A stretch of DNA of 64,000 bases from contig BCIG01000026.1 in assembly GCA_001599915.1 (NCBI GenBank), positions 434,001-498,000 on the forward strand, in the 5' to 3' direction. The stretch is from Symbiotaphrina buchneri. Its lineage: Eukaryota; Ascomycota; Symbiotaphrinales; Symbiotaphrinaceae. The notes below the pieces were generated by a model. It saw nothing but the letters and a program-made list of their open reading frames with translations. It was not told the DNA's origin and searched no databases. The translations under genes were made by a program, and so were the position numbers. Positions 34,371 to 44,788 of the stretch are shown here, one piece after another (position 1 is the first letter of the stretch; each line of letters starts with the position of its first letter).

Positions 34371-35172
34371 TCGATCATTGATTTGGGCACAGGCGTCTGT
34401 GGGATGGGTGGAATCAGTTGGCTCGATTTGCATATTCAGATGGCGCCGTGGCTGCGTGATCTTCCGTAGCATCTGATTTACGGTTGGTGGGAGCAATCGG
34501 ACTGGTCTAAGGCTCTAAGTTCGCTGATGAATGGCACGCCGCTGGCTTGTAGTTGGACTGTACTGATGATTGAAAAGAATTGTCATAATGGCGAATCCCC
34601 CGTGACACCGGAGGCCTGATCACAGAGCGTCTTGATTCCTTCCTCATTTGGGAGCTTTTTGTTTGTTCGCCTTTGCTGGGTGGAAAGTCCAGGAGGAAGA
34701 GATGGGTCAGGCAGGAACGAGGGCGAGAGGAGTTGCCGTATCCAGACTTCACACTGCAATGCTTCGAAAGCTGGAAGATGAGACGAAATGAGATGATTCA
34801 GGTGATCATTTTGTTCTATGACATACAAATGCCCTGCAAACTCCGCCATCAAATTTCAGAGTAATATCACCACTTCATCCTCGGACATCACTTGATACAA
34901 CTCAAGCAGGCTCTTTATCAGGAAGGCACATGCTCACTATGGCTGCAAGCTTTCCCTGACCGCGGCAATATTGCCATCAATGACATCCACCAGGGTGGTT
35001 GGGCGATGACCACCATCTACACCCGAAAGAAATCGGCCCACCTTGATGGCTGCCCGAATGATGTGAAGGCTCTGCCGGTTTGGATTGCGTTTTCAGACAT
35101 CTTTCCACTCTATATTGCGATAATCATAAATATTATCGTCCAACGCTCGTTTCCCCACGTACAACACCAAAA
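34371..35172. other. Intergenic region
   Basis: This is the 3' flank of the transcription factor gene and the promoter of a secreted-protein gene. No coding frame with protein-like features was found. Confidence 0.55.
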
Positions 35173-35968
35173 ATGCGGGCGACGATAATATTCGTGTTTC
35201 TCGCAGCGGCAGCGCAGGCACTGGCACCCGTCCACGACCACCCGAACACAACACCCTCCCTTGAGGATGGTGTCTCTCCCGCCTTCCGTCTGCGCGTGGA
35301 CGCCGTCAACGCGACTCTGGACCCGAAGAATAAATTCAAAAAGGGCGGGTTCTCGCTCGCGAAGCCTTTCTACCTTGCTCGCCAACCACGACCGTTCTCG
35401 TGGCCGGCGTGGCACCCGACCGTGTTCTCGAAAAGGCCCTGCTGGGGCTTCATGGAGCTGAACCAGCACAAAGCCGACTACTTCTACCTCAATGGCTCGG
35501 AGATTTATATCAAGACGGTGCATCCCAGCAGGAGGCTTGGCCCGGTGCCGAATCACTGGGGTGGGAAGTGGATGCACCATGATGCCATGATGATGCTCGT
35601 CGATTGTGATCATCATGAGGCACATTACCCCGCCTACGAGTTCCGGCTTGAAGGGGACCGCGTCATTGGGAGGAGCGTGGCGTTTGGTGAGGACTATCAA
35701 TGGAAAAGTAAGCGCTGGCTGCCGGGGATGGATGTTTGGCCCGGACGAGAGCTTTGTGCTGACGTGCGTGGTTTGTGAAATAGTTTGCTATCCCTGGCAT
35801 ATTCGTGGTGGCCATTCTTATGGTTTACACCGTTCTAGGTTGGTCTTGCAGCGACGAGGCGACATCTGGATTAGAAGGCACCAACACAATATATGTGTGG
35901 ATGCGGAAGTGCAGGTGGAATACTGTGATCCTAACCTTTCTGATTCTTCTTCCTGTCAGCCGTCGTAG
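35173..35968 (+). CDS. Secreted protein, member A of a paralogous pair
   Basis: Model: exons 35173-35707 and 35784-35968 (76-nt intron, GTAAGC, branch GCTGAC, acceptor AAATAG, phase 1), giving 239 residues. The first ~17 residues are a signal peptide (IIFVFLAAAAQALA). The mature part has FRLRVDAVNATL, FSWPAWHP, ELNQHKADYFYLNGSEIYI, YEFRLEGDRVIG and DYQWK before the splice, and VQVEYCDP at the end. This is the same order and intron position as the convergent gene at 36.3-37.1 kb, so the two are paralogs. Unspliced, the frame stops at 35778 and loses the conserved end. No characterised family is recognised. The beta-rich look suggests a compact extracellular fold. Confidence 0.75.
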
Positions 35969-36311
35969 ATTGAGGCGCAGATGGTGCAGTAGGGTGTCAT
36001 GATATGGGACGTGCTGGATTAAGACCTTGGGCGGGCAATCTTTTGTAAATAGGATGGATAATAGCATGTAAATAATTGAGGCGTGCTACATATTAACCTC
36101 TCTTGTAAGGGAATTTTCATGCGGGAATCGAGACGAACGATTTGTTGATCTCTACACATGGCCGCCATTGTAATGCTATTACACTGGATTATTTTCAAGT
36201 CTGACAGTTTGATAATCTGATGCCTCTGCTACAACGGTGAGTCTCCATGCCTCCACAATCTACAACCTTTATGCTCCACAGTCTGTACTGCAGATCTGCA
36301 AAGATTGCAAA

Positions 36312-37087
36312 TCATGGGTCGATATATTCCACCACCAAATCCATATCCGAACAATGATAGTTCTTGTGGTACATTCGGAACAGATTATAATGGTCTGGTT
36401 TCCCCGGGATCATGATTACAGCCACATCTGATCCTGGCCAAAGATTGAACGTGCAAGCTGGTAATATAGCATGATCAGCGCCGCCTATCCCTCTACTTAA
36501 CAAAGGTGAGGGATTCATCAAAGCATACCTCGGAATTGATACTGCAGTTCATACGCATGCTGCAGCGCCACCATCAACTTGTCCTCTTCGATCCAAAAGT
36601 CCCAGTTCGGGAACTCATGCTTTTTGCAGTCGTCCGTCGTCAACATGCCAATATACGGATCTTTGGCCTGCTTCCTGAGGGACGCCCCCTCCTTGTAGCC
36701 GCCGTTCAGCCAGGGCGCCACGGCGGCTTGGTGGCCATTGTACGTCGTGTCGAAATACAGCTGCGACTCATTCAGGTGCATGATGTCCGCGTGGTCCCGC
36801 CCGTCCATGACGATCCGGTGCGTGCATTTGTTGATATAGTGTGGCCAGCTGCTGCGCTCGTGGCTTAGGATGGATAGGTAGAAGGGGGCATTCGCCGTGG
36901 ACGGCTCCTCCGCCCCGTTGGTGAGGTATTTATGGATATGGGCGTCCATGCCATCTGCGCGCAGGCGGAATTTCCGACTGACGACTGCACCGCTTGTATA
37001 GCTCATCGAGTCGTAAGTCGTGGAGGCTTGAAGGATTGTGATTCTTGCCAGGATGGCGACGATGCAGTAGAAGTATCTGGTATACAT
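36312..37087 (-). CDS. Secreted protein, member B of a paralogous pair
   Basis: Model: exon 1 is 37087-36529 and exon 2 is 36457-36312 (71-nt intron, GTATGC...ACCAG, phase 1), giving 234 residues. A signal peptide (YFYCIVAILARITILQA) leads. Matching blocks with the neighbour are FRLRADGMDAHI, SSWPHYIN, MHLNESQLYFDT, WDFWIEEDKLMV, YQFR at the splice and VVEYIDP at the end. Overall identity looks low, so the duplication is old. The genes converge with ~340 nt between stop codons. The protein contains at least five cysteines. Function is unknown, but secretion and divergence fit a role at the cell surface or in the environment. Confidence 0.75.
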
Positions 37088-37577
37088 TTTGGAGAAGTGC
37101 AGTGTATCATTGAGGATGCCGATGGTTAGCAAACTGTCTATCTTCCCTCAATATTGAATGACTACATAGATATTTGATGGTGGTTGAAGGATTTTCAGGC
37201 TTTTCCCTACCATCAGGGTAGCAGAAACTTGTCCTAGTTGAGATACAAACAGCAAATCACCAGAAGAACAAAAGACCAACAAGGTCCCCAGCATATCGTT
37301 TACCATAATGTTATTCAGGTAGCAATCAAGAACGCCTTACGCATGAAATGACCATGGACTTTGAATCTCCTGGTACTATCAATGAAATTAGCCTTTAGGA
37401 GCAAATAGGTGTGCGAAAGCACCAAGTGCTCCAGCACGACGTGCGCTGTGGATCCATACGTCCCACCATCCCGGAGCAAAGCGCGGTGCCAAGCTTCAAA
37501 AATGTTCTGAATGGATCTCAAAGGCATTCCTTGCATCTCCTGTATTGTGTCGAGGCCGCCTCAATGCCCTCCTATTA

Positions 37578-38057
37578 TTAGCCACTGTGTCCACGACGCT
37601 CCCCGTCCGCGGCTGCGAGCATATTATGACCAGCCTCCCCTTCAGCAGTACACCCGTCCTTCAGATCGCCAGGCTTCAAGATATCCTCCAGCTTATTCAG
37701 AGCGTTCCCCACCACTCCGACCGCAGTATTTACCGCGTCAGAAAGCGCACCAGCCCCGTGTTGTCCATCGTCCGCGGAGACCTGTGCAGAAGATGGCTTA
37801 GAAGCTGCGTCGGCCGGCGATGGGGTATCTCTCATTGCGGGGGTCGGAGAGCTGGGTGAGACCGCCTTGACTTCTTCGGATCTTGGAGATGATGAGTTTG
37901 TGGTCTCGATGCCGGCTTGCGGGACAGTGGGAGAGGCGGATACTCCGTCGACTGCTTCTTTCATGAGGAGCGTTTCCATGCTGCGCGGTTCGAAGGTAAA
38001 TAGGATCTGAGAGGAGTATGGTGTGTTGTCTGTAGGATAGCAGAGGTGGGTGTTCAT
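37578..38057 (-). CDS. Uncertain low-complexity protein
   Basis: An ATG at 38057 opens a 159-residue frame rich in Ser, Pro, Ala and Glu, with a helical patch ALSDAVNTAVGVVGNALNKL. A further minus-strand frame at 37.3-37.5 kb reads as a helical peptide (SIQNIFEAWHRALL) and might be a second exon, but I found no donor and acceptor with matching phase. There is no domain and no signal peptide. It may be a real orphan gene or a chance frame in GC-rich DNA. Confidence 0.3.
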   Translation of the reverse strand: MNTHLCYPTDNTPYSSQILFTFEPRSMETLLMKEAVDGVSASPTVPQAGIETTNSSSPRSEEVKAVSPSSPTPAMRDTPSPADAASKPSSAQVSADDGQHGAGALSDAVNTAVGVVGNALNKLEDILKPGDLKDGCTAEGEAGHNMLAAADGERRGHSG

Positions 38058-39335
38058 TATAGGTAGGCAGGTGAAGGTGGTGAATGCGGTAGGTGCGATG
38101 TGCTTTTTTCTTTGTTCATGTTGTTCCGTAGTGATGGGTACCTACCACGGCTCCTGCATTCTTGTCAAAACATCGCAGCAATATTTCATAATAAGCTCAA
38201 GGCTTTTTGGAACTGATCTTCCATCAAACCCCTGTATCATGGACTTTGGAGACATGAAGGTGGAATCGTCGGTCTCATTAGAGAGGATCACAATATGTCC
38301 ATTGCCGAAGACCTTTTTGATGCAATTAGAAGTAATGTTGAAGTCCTCCCCTATGGTGCAACTCATAAACAGAATTGGGTCGATGCATGGTCATGCACTC
38401 AATTGCACGGCTATTGTAGAGCAGCTTAGTGCTCTAATGAAGACACCTGCCAAAAAGGTATATATATATTACAACAACGCATTATTTTCCAACGGAAACA
38501 TGAAGATGGTCGAAACGGCCCAACGGTGCTCCCCATGATGCCAAATTACCAATTTGGGAAAGGGGGTGATTAGTGGCCCGTCAGTACATCATCCCATGTT
38601 AACACCTACGTTCGAGTCCTGGTAAAACCACCTTTCTTCGGATTGGGAGTTTTCATAGGGTGCCCTGGCTGCTTTGCAGTCACGGCCCTGAACTTTTTGC
38701 CTCCGTGACCTCTGCTTGCTTTTTGTTTTTTGGTTTTTGTTTCCGAGTCGTAATGCCGGCTTGCTCTTGACTTCCCGCTTTCAGGCAGAGTTTAAGTGCT
38801 ACGGCACTTGGTATTTACGCACAACCGTAGCTCATCACGTACTGTGTGCCTATTGTTGTACTGCATTTGTCGGTTGAAAGGTTGCAACCACAACGAACAA
38901 GTCCTTAGGAAGTAGGCTTTCTCTCAGGCTCCATCTCACAGGTGCATGCACCTTTGCGAGTATCCTGTGACGCCGCATTTGGCATACAGAAGGAAGAAAA
39001 GGGTAGTCCACTGCTTGATAGTGACTACCGTGTCTCTTGGGCACGCTGCAGCTACCCTGCTTCACGGTGAAGCTAGACATTACAGAGTTGTAGATCAAGA
39101 GAAAGACAAACAGTTGGCAAACAAAAGAGCTCGGAAAAGACCCTAAAGGGTTAATTAGTTGCCCCTCCAAATGATCTTATCGGCTCGGATAAGGACCCTT
39201 CTCGGCCTCTTCTCCGATGACATCGGCGGAAACACGAACCGACCCCGCACCACAAATTTATCTCACGTCGGGGACTCCAGCTCCTCCACAATTTCCACCT
39301 CCAAATCCTCCATTCACCATTGCGCATCCTCACAA
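38058..39335. other. Intergenic region, no supported gene
   Basis: Short frames only. A TTCGAGTCC-like string near 38610 recalls a tRNA T-loop, but no cloverleaf can be formed around it. The last part is the promoter of the cyclase-family gene, where the frame is open before the chosen ATG. Confidence 0.5.
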
Positions 39336-40298
39336 ATGTCGTTCGACTTGCCTGCCACATACGATGATCTCCCCGACAAGCGGCGCTATTGGCCCGCAAA
39401 GCCCGGCTCGCGCGAAGAAGGGCTGGGGATGCTGCGCATCCTAACCCCAGACATCGTCGCGGCCGCCGCCAAAAGCGAGATCCAGACCGGCGAGCGCGTG
39501 TGCCTAAACTGGGACCTGGAGAAGCTGGACCCGCCCGGGTTCGGGCGCGCCCCCTTCAAGCACTCGATCCACTGGGTCGCGCCTGGCGTCGCCTTCGACG
39601 ACGTCTACACCATGAACCCGCAGCAGTCGTCGCAGTGGGATGGGTTCCGACACCACTCAGCGCCACACCCCTCGGGCTATGCACTGTTCCACGGCGGCAC
39701 CTCAGCCGCCGAGATCCAGGACATGACCAACTCGCGCATCGGCATCGGGCATTGGGGCCGCGAGGGCATCGCGGACCGCGGCGTGCTGATCGACTATGTC
39801 AGCTACGCGGAGAAGAAGGGCATCAGCGTGAACGCGCTGAGCGCGCACGTGGTCTCGCTGGACGACGTGCACGCGATCGCGAAGGAGTGCGGGATCGAGT
39901 TCCGCAAGGGCGACATCTTCTTCCTGCGCGTGGGCTTGACCAAGACGTGGGATGGCATGACGCAGGCGCAGAAGGTGGCGTATAGCCAGCAGGAGACGCC
40001 CGTGCATGCGGGCATTGAGCAGAGCGAGCGTGTTGTACGGTTCTTTTGGGATAATCATATTGCGGCGGTGGCGAGTGATGCGGTCAGCTTTGAGGTGTTT
40101 CCCGCGATCAATCAGGAGTGGGACCTGCATCACCATTTGCTGGCGGGCTATGGCATCCCTATTGGAGAGATGTTTGATCTAGAGGGCCTGGCGGAGATCT
40201 GTAAGAGGCTGGGCAGGTGGACTTTCTTTGTCAGTTCGAGCCCATTGAATTGTAAGACTGGTGTGAGTAGTCCACCAAATGCCATGGCGTTTTTTTAG
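39336..40298 (+). CDS. Cyclase-family (kynurenine formamidase-like fold) protein
   Basis: This is a single exon of 320 residues from the ATG at 39336. An in-frame ATG at 39171 would add 55 Ser/Thr-rich residues not typical of the family. The family is the metal-dependent cyclase/hydrolase group (PF04199 type). Landmarks are YDDLPDKRRYWPAKPGS, GERVCLNWDLEKLDPP, HSIHWVAPGVAFDDVY, QWDGFRHHSAPH in the metal-site region, GIGHWGREGIADRGVLIDY, and the family end PPNAMAFF. The substrate is not evident. Fungal members are often annotated only as cyclase. It is convergent with the proline-racemase-family gene, with 170 nt between stop codons. Confidence 0.9.
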   Translation: MSFDLPATYDDLPDKRRYWPAKPGSREEGLGMLRILTPDIVAAAAKSEIQTGERVCLNWDLEKLDPPGFGRAPFKHSIHWVAPGVAFDDVYTMNPQQSSQWDGFRHHSAPHPSGYALFHGGTSAAEIQDMTNSRIGIGHWGREGIADRGVLIDYVSYAEKKGISVNALSAHVVSLDDVHAIAKECGIEFRKGDIFFLRVGLTKTWDGMTQAQKVAYSQQETPVHAGIEQSERVVRFFWDNHIAAVASDAVSFEVFPAINQEWDLHHHLLAGYGIPIGEMFDLEGLAEICKRLGRWTFFVSSSPLNCKTGVSSPPNAMAFF

Positions 40299-40468
40299 AT
40301 GGCATGCATGATGAGATCGCATGGGAGTGCTGGGCAAGGTTGGCACGACTGCCCTTGTATATACGAGATTCAAGAAGTATAAAGTCCAACACCATTCTAG
40401 TCCCTCAGACATGCATTTCCACCAGCGTCCAATTCAGAGTCTCGCAAAGCCATGCCCCTGCACACTCC

Positions 40469-41509
40469 CTACTCGAACATGCTCGCCTCCGGCCACAAAT
40501 CCCCGAGTCTGAACCCATCTGGTAAAGGATCCGTCGGGTCGAGCACATACTGATGGAACGCCGTAATCCACGCAGTGCCCGTGATAGTAGGCAACACCGC
40601 CGGGATATCACCCACCATAGCCGTGCCCCGGATCCTGCCCACAAACTCCGTTCCAATCAGGCTCTCATGCGTAAACGGTTCATCCACAGCGAGCAAGCCC
40701 TTGGCATGCAACACCGCCAGGCGCGCGCTCGTGCCCGTCCCGCACGGGCTGCGATCATGCCTGCCGGGCGAGACAATGACCGTATCCTTCGAGCGCTTCC
40801 CCCCCGGCCCATCCACAACCGGCCCCGCGAAGAGCGTCTGGTTGATAGTGTGGATATCCGGGTTCTGCGGGTGGACGGCGGGGATCTGGCGCGCGGCAGC
40901 AAGCTTGATGCGCTCGCCCACCTCAACCAGCTTCGCGGCCTCGGTCGCCGCCAGCGAGAAGCCCAGGCTGGCTGCGTCGACGATGGCGTAGATCATGCCC
41001 CCGTACGCCACGTCGACGGTCACCGTCCCGATGCCCGGGACGTCGATCTCGCGGTCCAGCGCGAACACGAAGGCCGGCACGTTATCGAACGTCACGCTCG
41101 TGCATTTCCCACCTTCGCAATGTGCCGTCACGGGGACGAGGCCCGCGGGGGCCTCGAGGATGAGTTTCGTTTCCGGCTCGTGCATTTCCAGCATGCCCGT
41201 CTCGAGCAGCACCGTCGTCGTGCAGATGGTGTTGGTGCCGCTCATGGGCACGAGGTAGTCGGACTCGATGATGACGAAGCCCGCGTCGGCGGCGGGGTCT
41301 GTAGGCGGCAGAACCAGGTTGACGCATTGGTTGACTTTGCCTCGTGGCTCGTTCAGCAGGAACTTTTGTAGCCAGTTGTGTTTCTCCAGGTATTGCATCT
41401 TGGCGAACATGCTGCGACCTGGCACGTCGAGCACGCCGCCGGTGATGACTTCGTTGAGCTCGCCCGCGGCGTGCGCGCCGACGACGTTGATCATTCGTTT
41501 GAAACGCAT
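40469..41509 (-). CDS. Proline racemase superfamily enzyme (hydroxyproline epimerase or dehydratase type)
   Basis: This is a single exon of 346 residues. The superfamily comprises proline racemases, 4-hydroxyproline 2-epimerases and trans-3-hydroxyproline dehydratases. Two catalytic positions decide the chemistry. The first is Ser90 (in VPMSGTNTIC), where classical racemases have Cys. The second is Cys256 (in HDRSPCGTGTSA), which is kept. A Ser/Cys pair is known for some epimerases and dehydratases, so classical proline racemase activity is less likely. Other blocks are GGVLDVPGRSMFAKM, VNQCVNLVLPP, VDVAYGGMIYAIVDA and IRGTAMVGDIPAVLP. It is divergent from a cupin gene (476 nt between starts) and convergent with the cyclase-family gene, suggesting a small catabolic set. 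Cytosolic. Confidence 0.95.
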   Translation of the reverse strand: MRFKRMINVVGAHAAGELNEVITGGVLDVPGRSMFAKMQYLEKHNWLQKFLLNEPRGKVNQCVNLVLPPTDPAADAGFVIIESDYLVPMSGTNTICTTTVLLETGMLEMHEPETKLILEAPAGLVPVTAHCEGGKCTSVTFDNVPAFVFALDREIDVPGIGTVTVDVAYGGMIYAIVDAASLGFSLAATEAAKLVEVGERIKLAAARQIPAVHPQNPDIHTINQTLFAGPVVDGPGGKRSKDTVIVSPGRHDRSPCGTGTSARLAVLHAKGLLAVDEPFTHESLIGTEFVGRIRGTAMVGDIPAVLPTITGTAWITAFHQYVLDPTDPLPDGFRLGDLWPEASMFE

Positions 41510-41985
41510 AGTGAAGTGGGGGTTTTGAGAGGTTGAGTGCTACGAGTGTGAGAGTTGAGAGAGAAAAGAAGATTCTACATATGGCGGTGTTGATGACTGC
41601 ATGTGTCTCGACCGTTATCGATCTCGGCGCCGACGATGGCGTGCCGGGGGCCGAAGCTCGGGGCAGCGGATGCAACGAGGAATATCAAGCGCACGAGGGG
41701 CAAGCCCGAATCTGGGCATTTCGAAACATGTAGAGATTCAAACAAGGAGATATGGGATTTTTTTTTATAGTCAGCAACAATTGCCCGCACTACAGAGTCT
41801 CGTCATCCACAGTAGCCTTGCGCCGTCCTGCCCCCTTCCCCGGATCGTCTGTACCAATCAGGCAAGCCGATCCCGCCCCCGTCTCCGCCTCCACAATTAC
41901 GTCTTCCACGACCATCCACTCAAACATCTCCAACCTCTCATCTCCCCTTGTGCTCCAACTTCCATCCGGAGACCCCGCAATAGCC

Positions 41986-42802
41986 ATGCCCCCGAGTCCA
42001 GAAACATACCACATCGGACCCAGTCCCACAGTCCCCAATAGCAAACTCCCCGTTCTAGTCTACCGAGGCGTGCTCCCGACTCCCCACGACGAGGCGTCCA
42101 CATCATCCTTCTTGCAATCTAACGGGTGGGTGAAGAAGGTGTGCTCCTCCAATTTCATCTCAAGCCAACATTGCGCGTCATACTCACCACAGCGATAACT
42201 GTCAGGGCACATGGGGCGCGATATATACGCACCATTTCCATCCTAACACGCACGAATGTTACGGTAAGTCGCCATCCAGGGCATCGTAGCGGGCTCGTTA
42301 ATTCGGAGGCCGTAGGTGTGTTCCAAGGCCGCTCGACACTGCTCATCGGCAGAGGGCCGCGTGATGACGAGAGCTGCGGCCGGCTCATCCCAGTGAGCGC
42401 GGGTGATGTGATTGTCCTGCCTGCGGGCGTGGCGCACTGCTCGAAGGATGCGGAGGAGTATCGATATGTGGGGGTGTACCCCGAGGTCAGCGTAATTTTC
42501 TTGATGTTCTTCTTTCGTCTTGGTGTTCCTCCCTTCAAGCTACAGCACTCTGTCACGTCATTGGTCGACTTTTCTGGACGCAGCTTGGAATATTCCAAGG
42601 TGTGGGGTGTTGAGCAAGAAGCTGATAGCAGCAGGGTGCACCGCATTGGAAGAGCTTCTACGGCAAGGAAGGCGAGGACCACGATGCGCTTGTGGAAGAA
42701 GCTATGGCCATACCAGTCCCAGCTTATGATCCTGTCATGGGACAGGAAGGCCCTCTGGTAACGAAGTGGGCAGAGTCGTTGGCTATGGAGGCGGTGCCCT
42801 GA
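41986..42802 (+). CDS. YjlB-like cupin protein
   Basis: Model: exons 41986-42138, 42206-42263, 42316-42485 and 42635-42802, giving 182 residues. All phases fit. The protein is a single-domain cupin. Cupin motif 1 spans the exon 2/3 junction as THHFHPNTHECYGVFQG, with the metal-binding His, His and Glu. Motif 2 is AGDVIVLPAGVAHCS. The start LPVLVYRGVLP and the end YDPVMGQEGPLVTKW agree with the YjlB group. Members have no well-defined reaction, and a small-molecule isomerase or binding role is only inference. The last intron (149 nt) is longer than the others. The position next to a proline-racemase-family gene suggests shared control from the common promoter. Confidence 0.88.
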
Positions 42803-44788
42803 AGGTTGATGCTGTTGCGGTTGTGGGCCTCTCTCAAGGCACTTTGGGGACAGGGATTGAGCGAGGGGACTGACATGGAAGACGGTCTTTGTCGATATGG
42901 AGCAAGCAAGAGACATTTAAGATGACAGCTTTGTCCGGCGATTACTCCGACATCTGTAGCCAGTATGACTGTCTGTGCTATGACACATGTGACCTCAAAT
43001 TCACAAACTAGGAAGGTTGATTGTATGGAAACCCATTCAAGTATGTATTTTCCCGAACGTGGAGTCACTCCCAGCGGGATAATTTGCAAATTGTGATTGC
43101 GGCGGAGCAAGCTACCACAGCGGAGTCATAAGTCGAAATGACAGCCTGTATTTCTTTGCTCATACCGAAGTTGTTATGTTTCTTGACCCACATTGACCCG
43201 CAGACGAAGTTTGTTCCTTTGTGTGCATGGTGAAAGGGGAACGTCGGAAGTCTGCATCCAAGATGCTGGAATTACACCATTTCTGGCATAAAAGGGAAGT
43301 TTTCGGAAAACTTCATGTAACAAGAAGCCGCCTGGGACAAAACAGCTTGAGCATATCAAGTTCTGACACATCACCGCGAGCATTGATTGACTGGCGTGCG
43401 CGATGTTTCGCAGCTGTAAAGCCCGACGGTACGATGACGGACGCAAGTTTGTAGACAACAGCTCCTTGTGACTAATGTATACGTGCGCCAGAGCCTTGGT
43501 TTAGTGGACGCTGAGCTGGAAGTGGCAGTAGAGTGAGTCAGACGTGGTTGGAGCACCCTGAAGGGGCAGAGCTATATATTTCCAACGTTCTCCCGCGGTA
43601 GATTCTGGATGGCTCTGTTACCATCAATATATATATATATAACGCAACTCAGTTGACCACCTCCTGCACCGATACAGATACAGAGAGATATCACCAGTTT
43701 CTGGTCTTCATTGCTCTTCCCTCAAACTTCTCGTACACTTCGCTTTCCCGTTATGGTGATGTTGGTTCAGTGAGCTTCGTCCAGACGGCAGCCCAGAGGC
43801 GGCACGGTCAAAGAGGACCCAGCTGATACCAAGGAGGAACGCAACATTTGGGATCAGATCATCACAGACATGGAGAAGCTCAAAGGCATTATGCCTGTGC
43901 AGAAGAGGTCTCACAGCTGCCTTCCCGTTCCAGAGAAAGCTCAACAACAATATACCTTCTGTGTCTTTCCTTCGTTTTCCGACGGTGTTTCCCCTGTTCC
44001 TGCAGGCACGGTCAACAACGGAACCCCATCGTTGGACGGTCCCAGAGACCAGCCCTGTCAGTGTGGTCCAAAGTGATAATAGTGCTAATAACGCTATTGC
44101 GAAGAGGAGACATACAGGACGTTTATTCGAAAACACCTCCAACAATTGTCTCTCTATAGTCGACAAAAGAGTTGGGATGATGTGGGATCCTTTTTGCCGG
44201 AAAACTATATAACCGACTATTGCTGACCCGCTTCATAGCTTTCTCGCATTTCAGATTTGCCGGGCGAATCAAATCGCATTCACCTCTTCGTCGCTCGTAA
44301 CAGCTTTCAACCCCATTCTCAAGCAATCCCAGCAATTGAAGGCATGGCTTCCAAAAAGACAACCCGCTAACGCATCATCCATTGTGGTGGCGCACTCGTT
44401 CTTACAGGAGAAGTTTGAACCACTTTGTGAAAGATGGGAATGAAGGATAAAAGAGTCTTGATGATAACAGGCTAATTGCGCGGAACGAATGAAGAAATAC
44501 ATGATGGATTATTGTCGAAGTTTTTCTTGGCTGTCATGTGCAGTGGGAATCAATGTCATCCCAATCAACAGTGGGCCGCTGAACATGCTTTATATGAGAG
44601 AGTGGACAGGTCGTTCAGAGAGGCTAAAGAGCCTTAAATCTTGACACATGGGTAGATGGCTTTGGAGGATGATGTAGAGAAGCCAACTATACGAATCAAC
44701 AAGACTAGAAATAACTAGGAGACATTACAATGTAAATCTTTTGAAAACTACGTAAACTAAACAAAGCCTCCGGCAAAAAGCCTCGCCT
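42803..44788. other. Two kilobases without a supported gene
   Basis: Short overlapping frames on both strands lack any motif. A minus-strand frame at 43.7-44.2 kb lacks an ATG and looks like chance. A short AT microsatellite lies at 43627-43640. The region is more AT-rich than its surroundings. Confidence 0.5.
43627..43640. repeat. AT dinucleotide microsatellite
   Basis: Seven uninterrupted AT units. Its position in an AT-rich spacer has no evident function. Confidence 0.85.

Noticed and set aside
35606-35778. Unspliced stop of secreted protein A at 35778
   Set aside because: The splice GTAAGC...AAATAG restores an ending (VEYCDP) that matches its paralog and gives equal length.
38580-38650. 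T-loop-like string (GTTCGAGTCC) suggesting a tRNA
   Set aside because: No matching acceptor stem or D-arm can be formed around it. The T-stem has a mismatch.
40553-41371. Long frame antisense to the proline-racemase-family gene
   Set aside because: It is an Arg/Ala-rich mirror of a GC-rich coding exon without motifs.
43708-44166. 152-codon minus-strand frame
   Set aside because: It begins with TTG, lacks any motif and sits in AT-rich spacer DNA.
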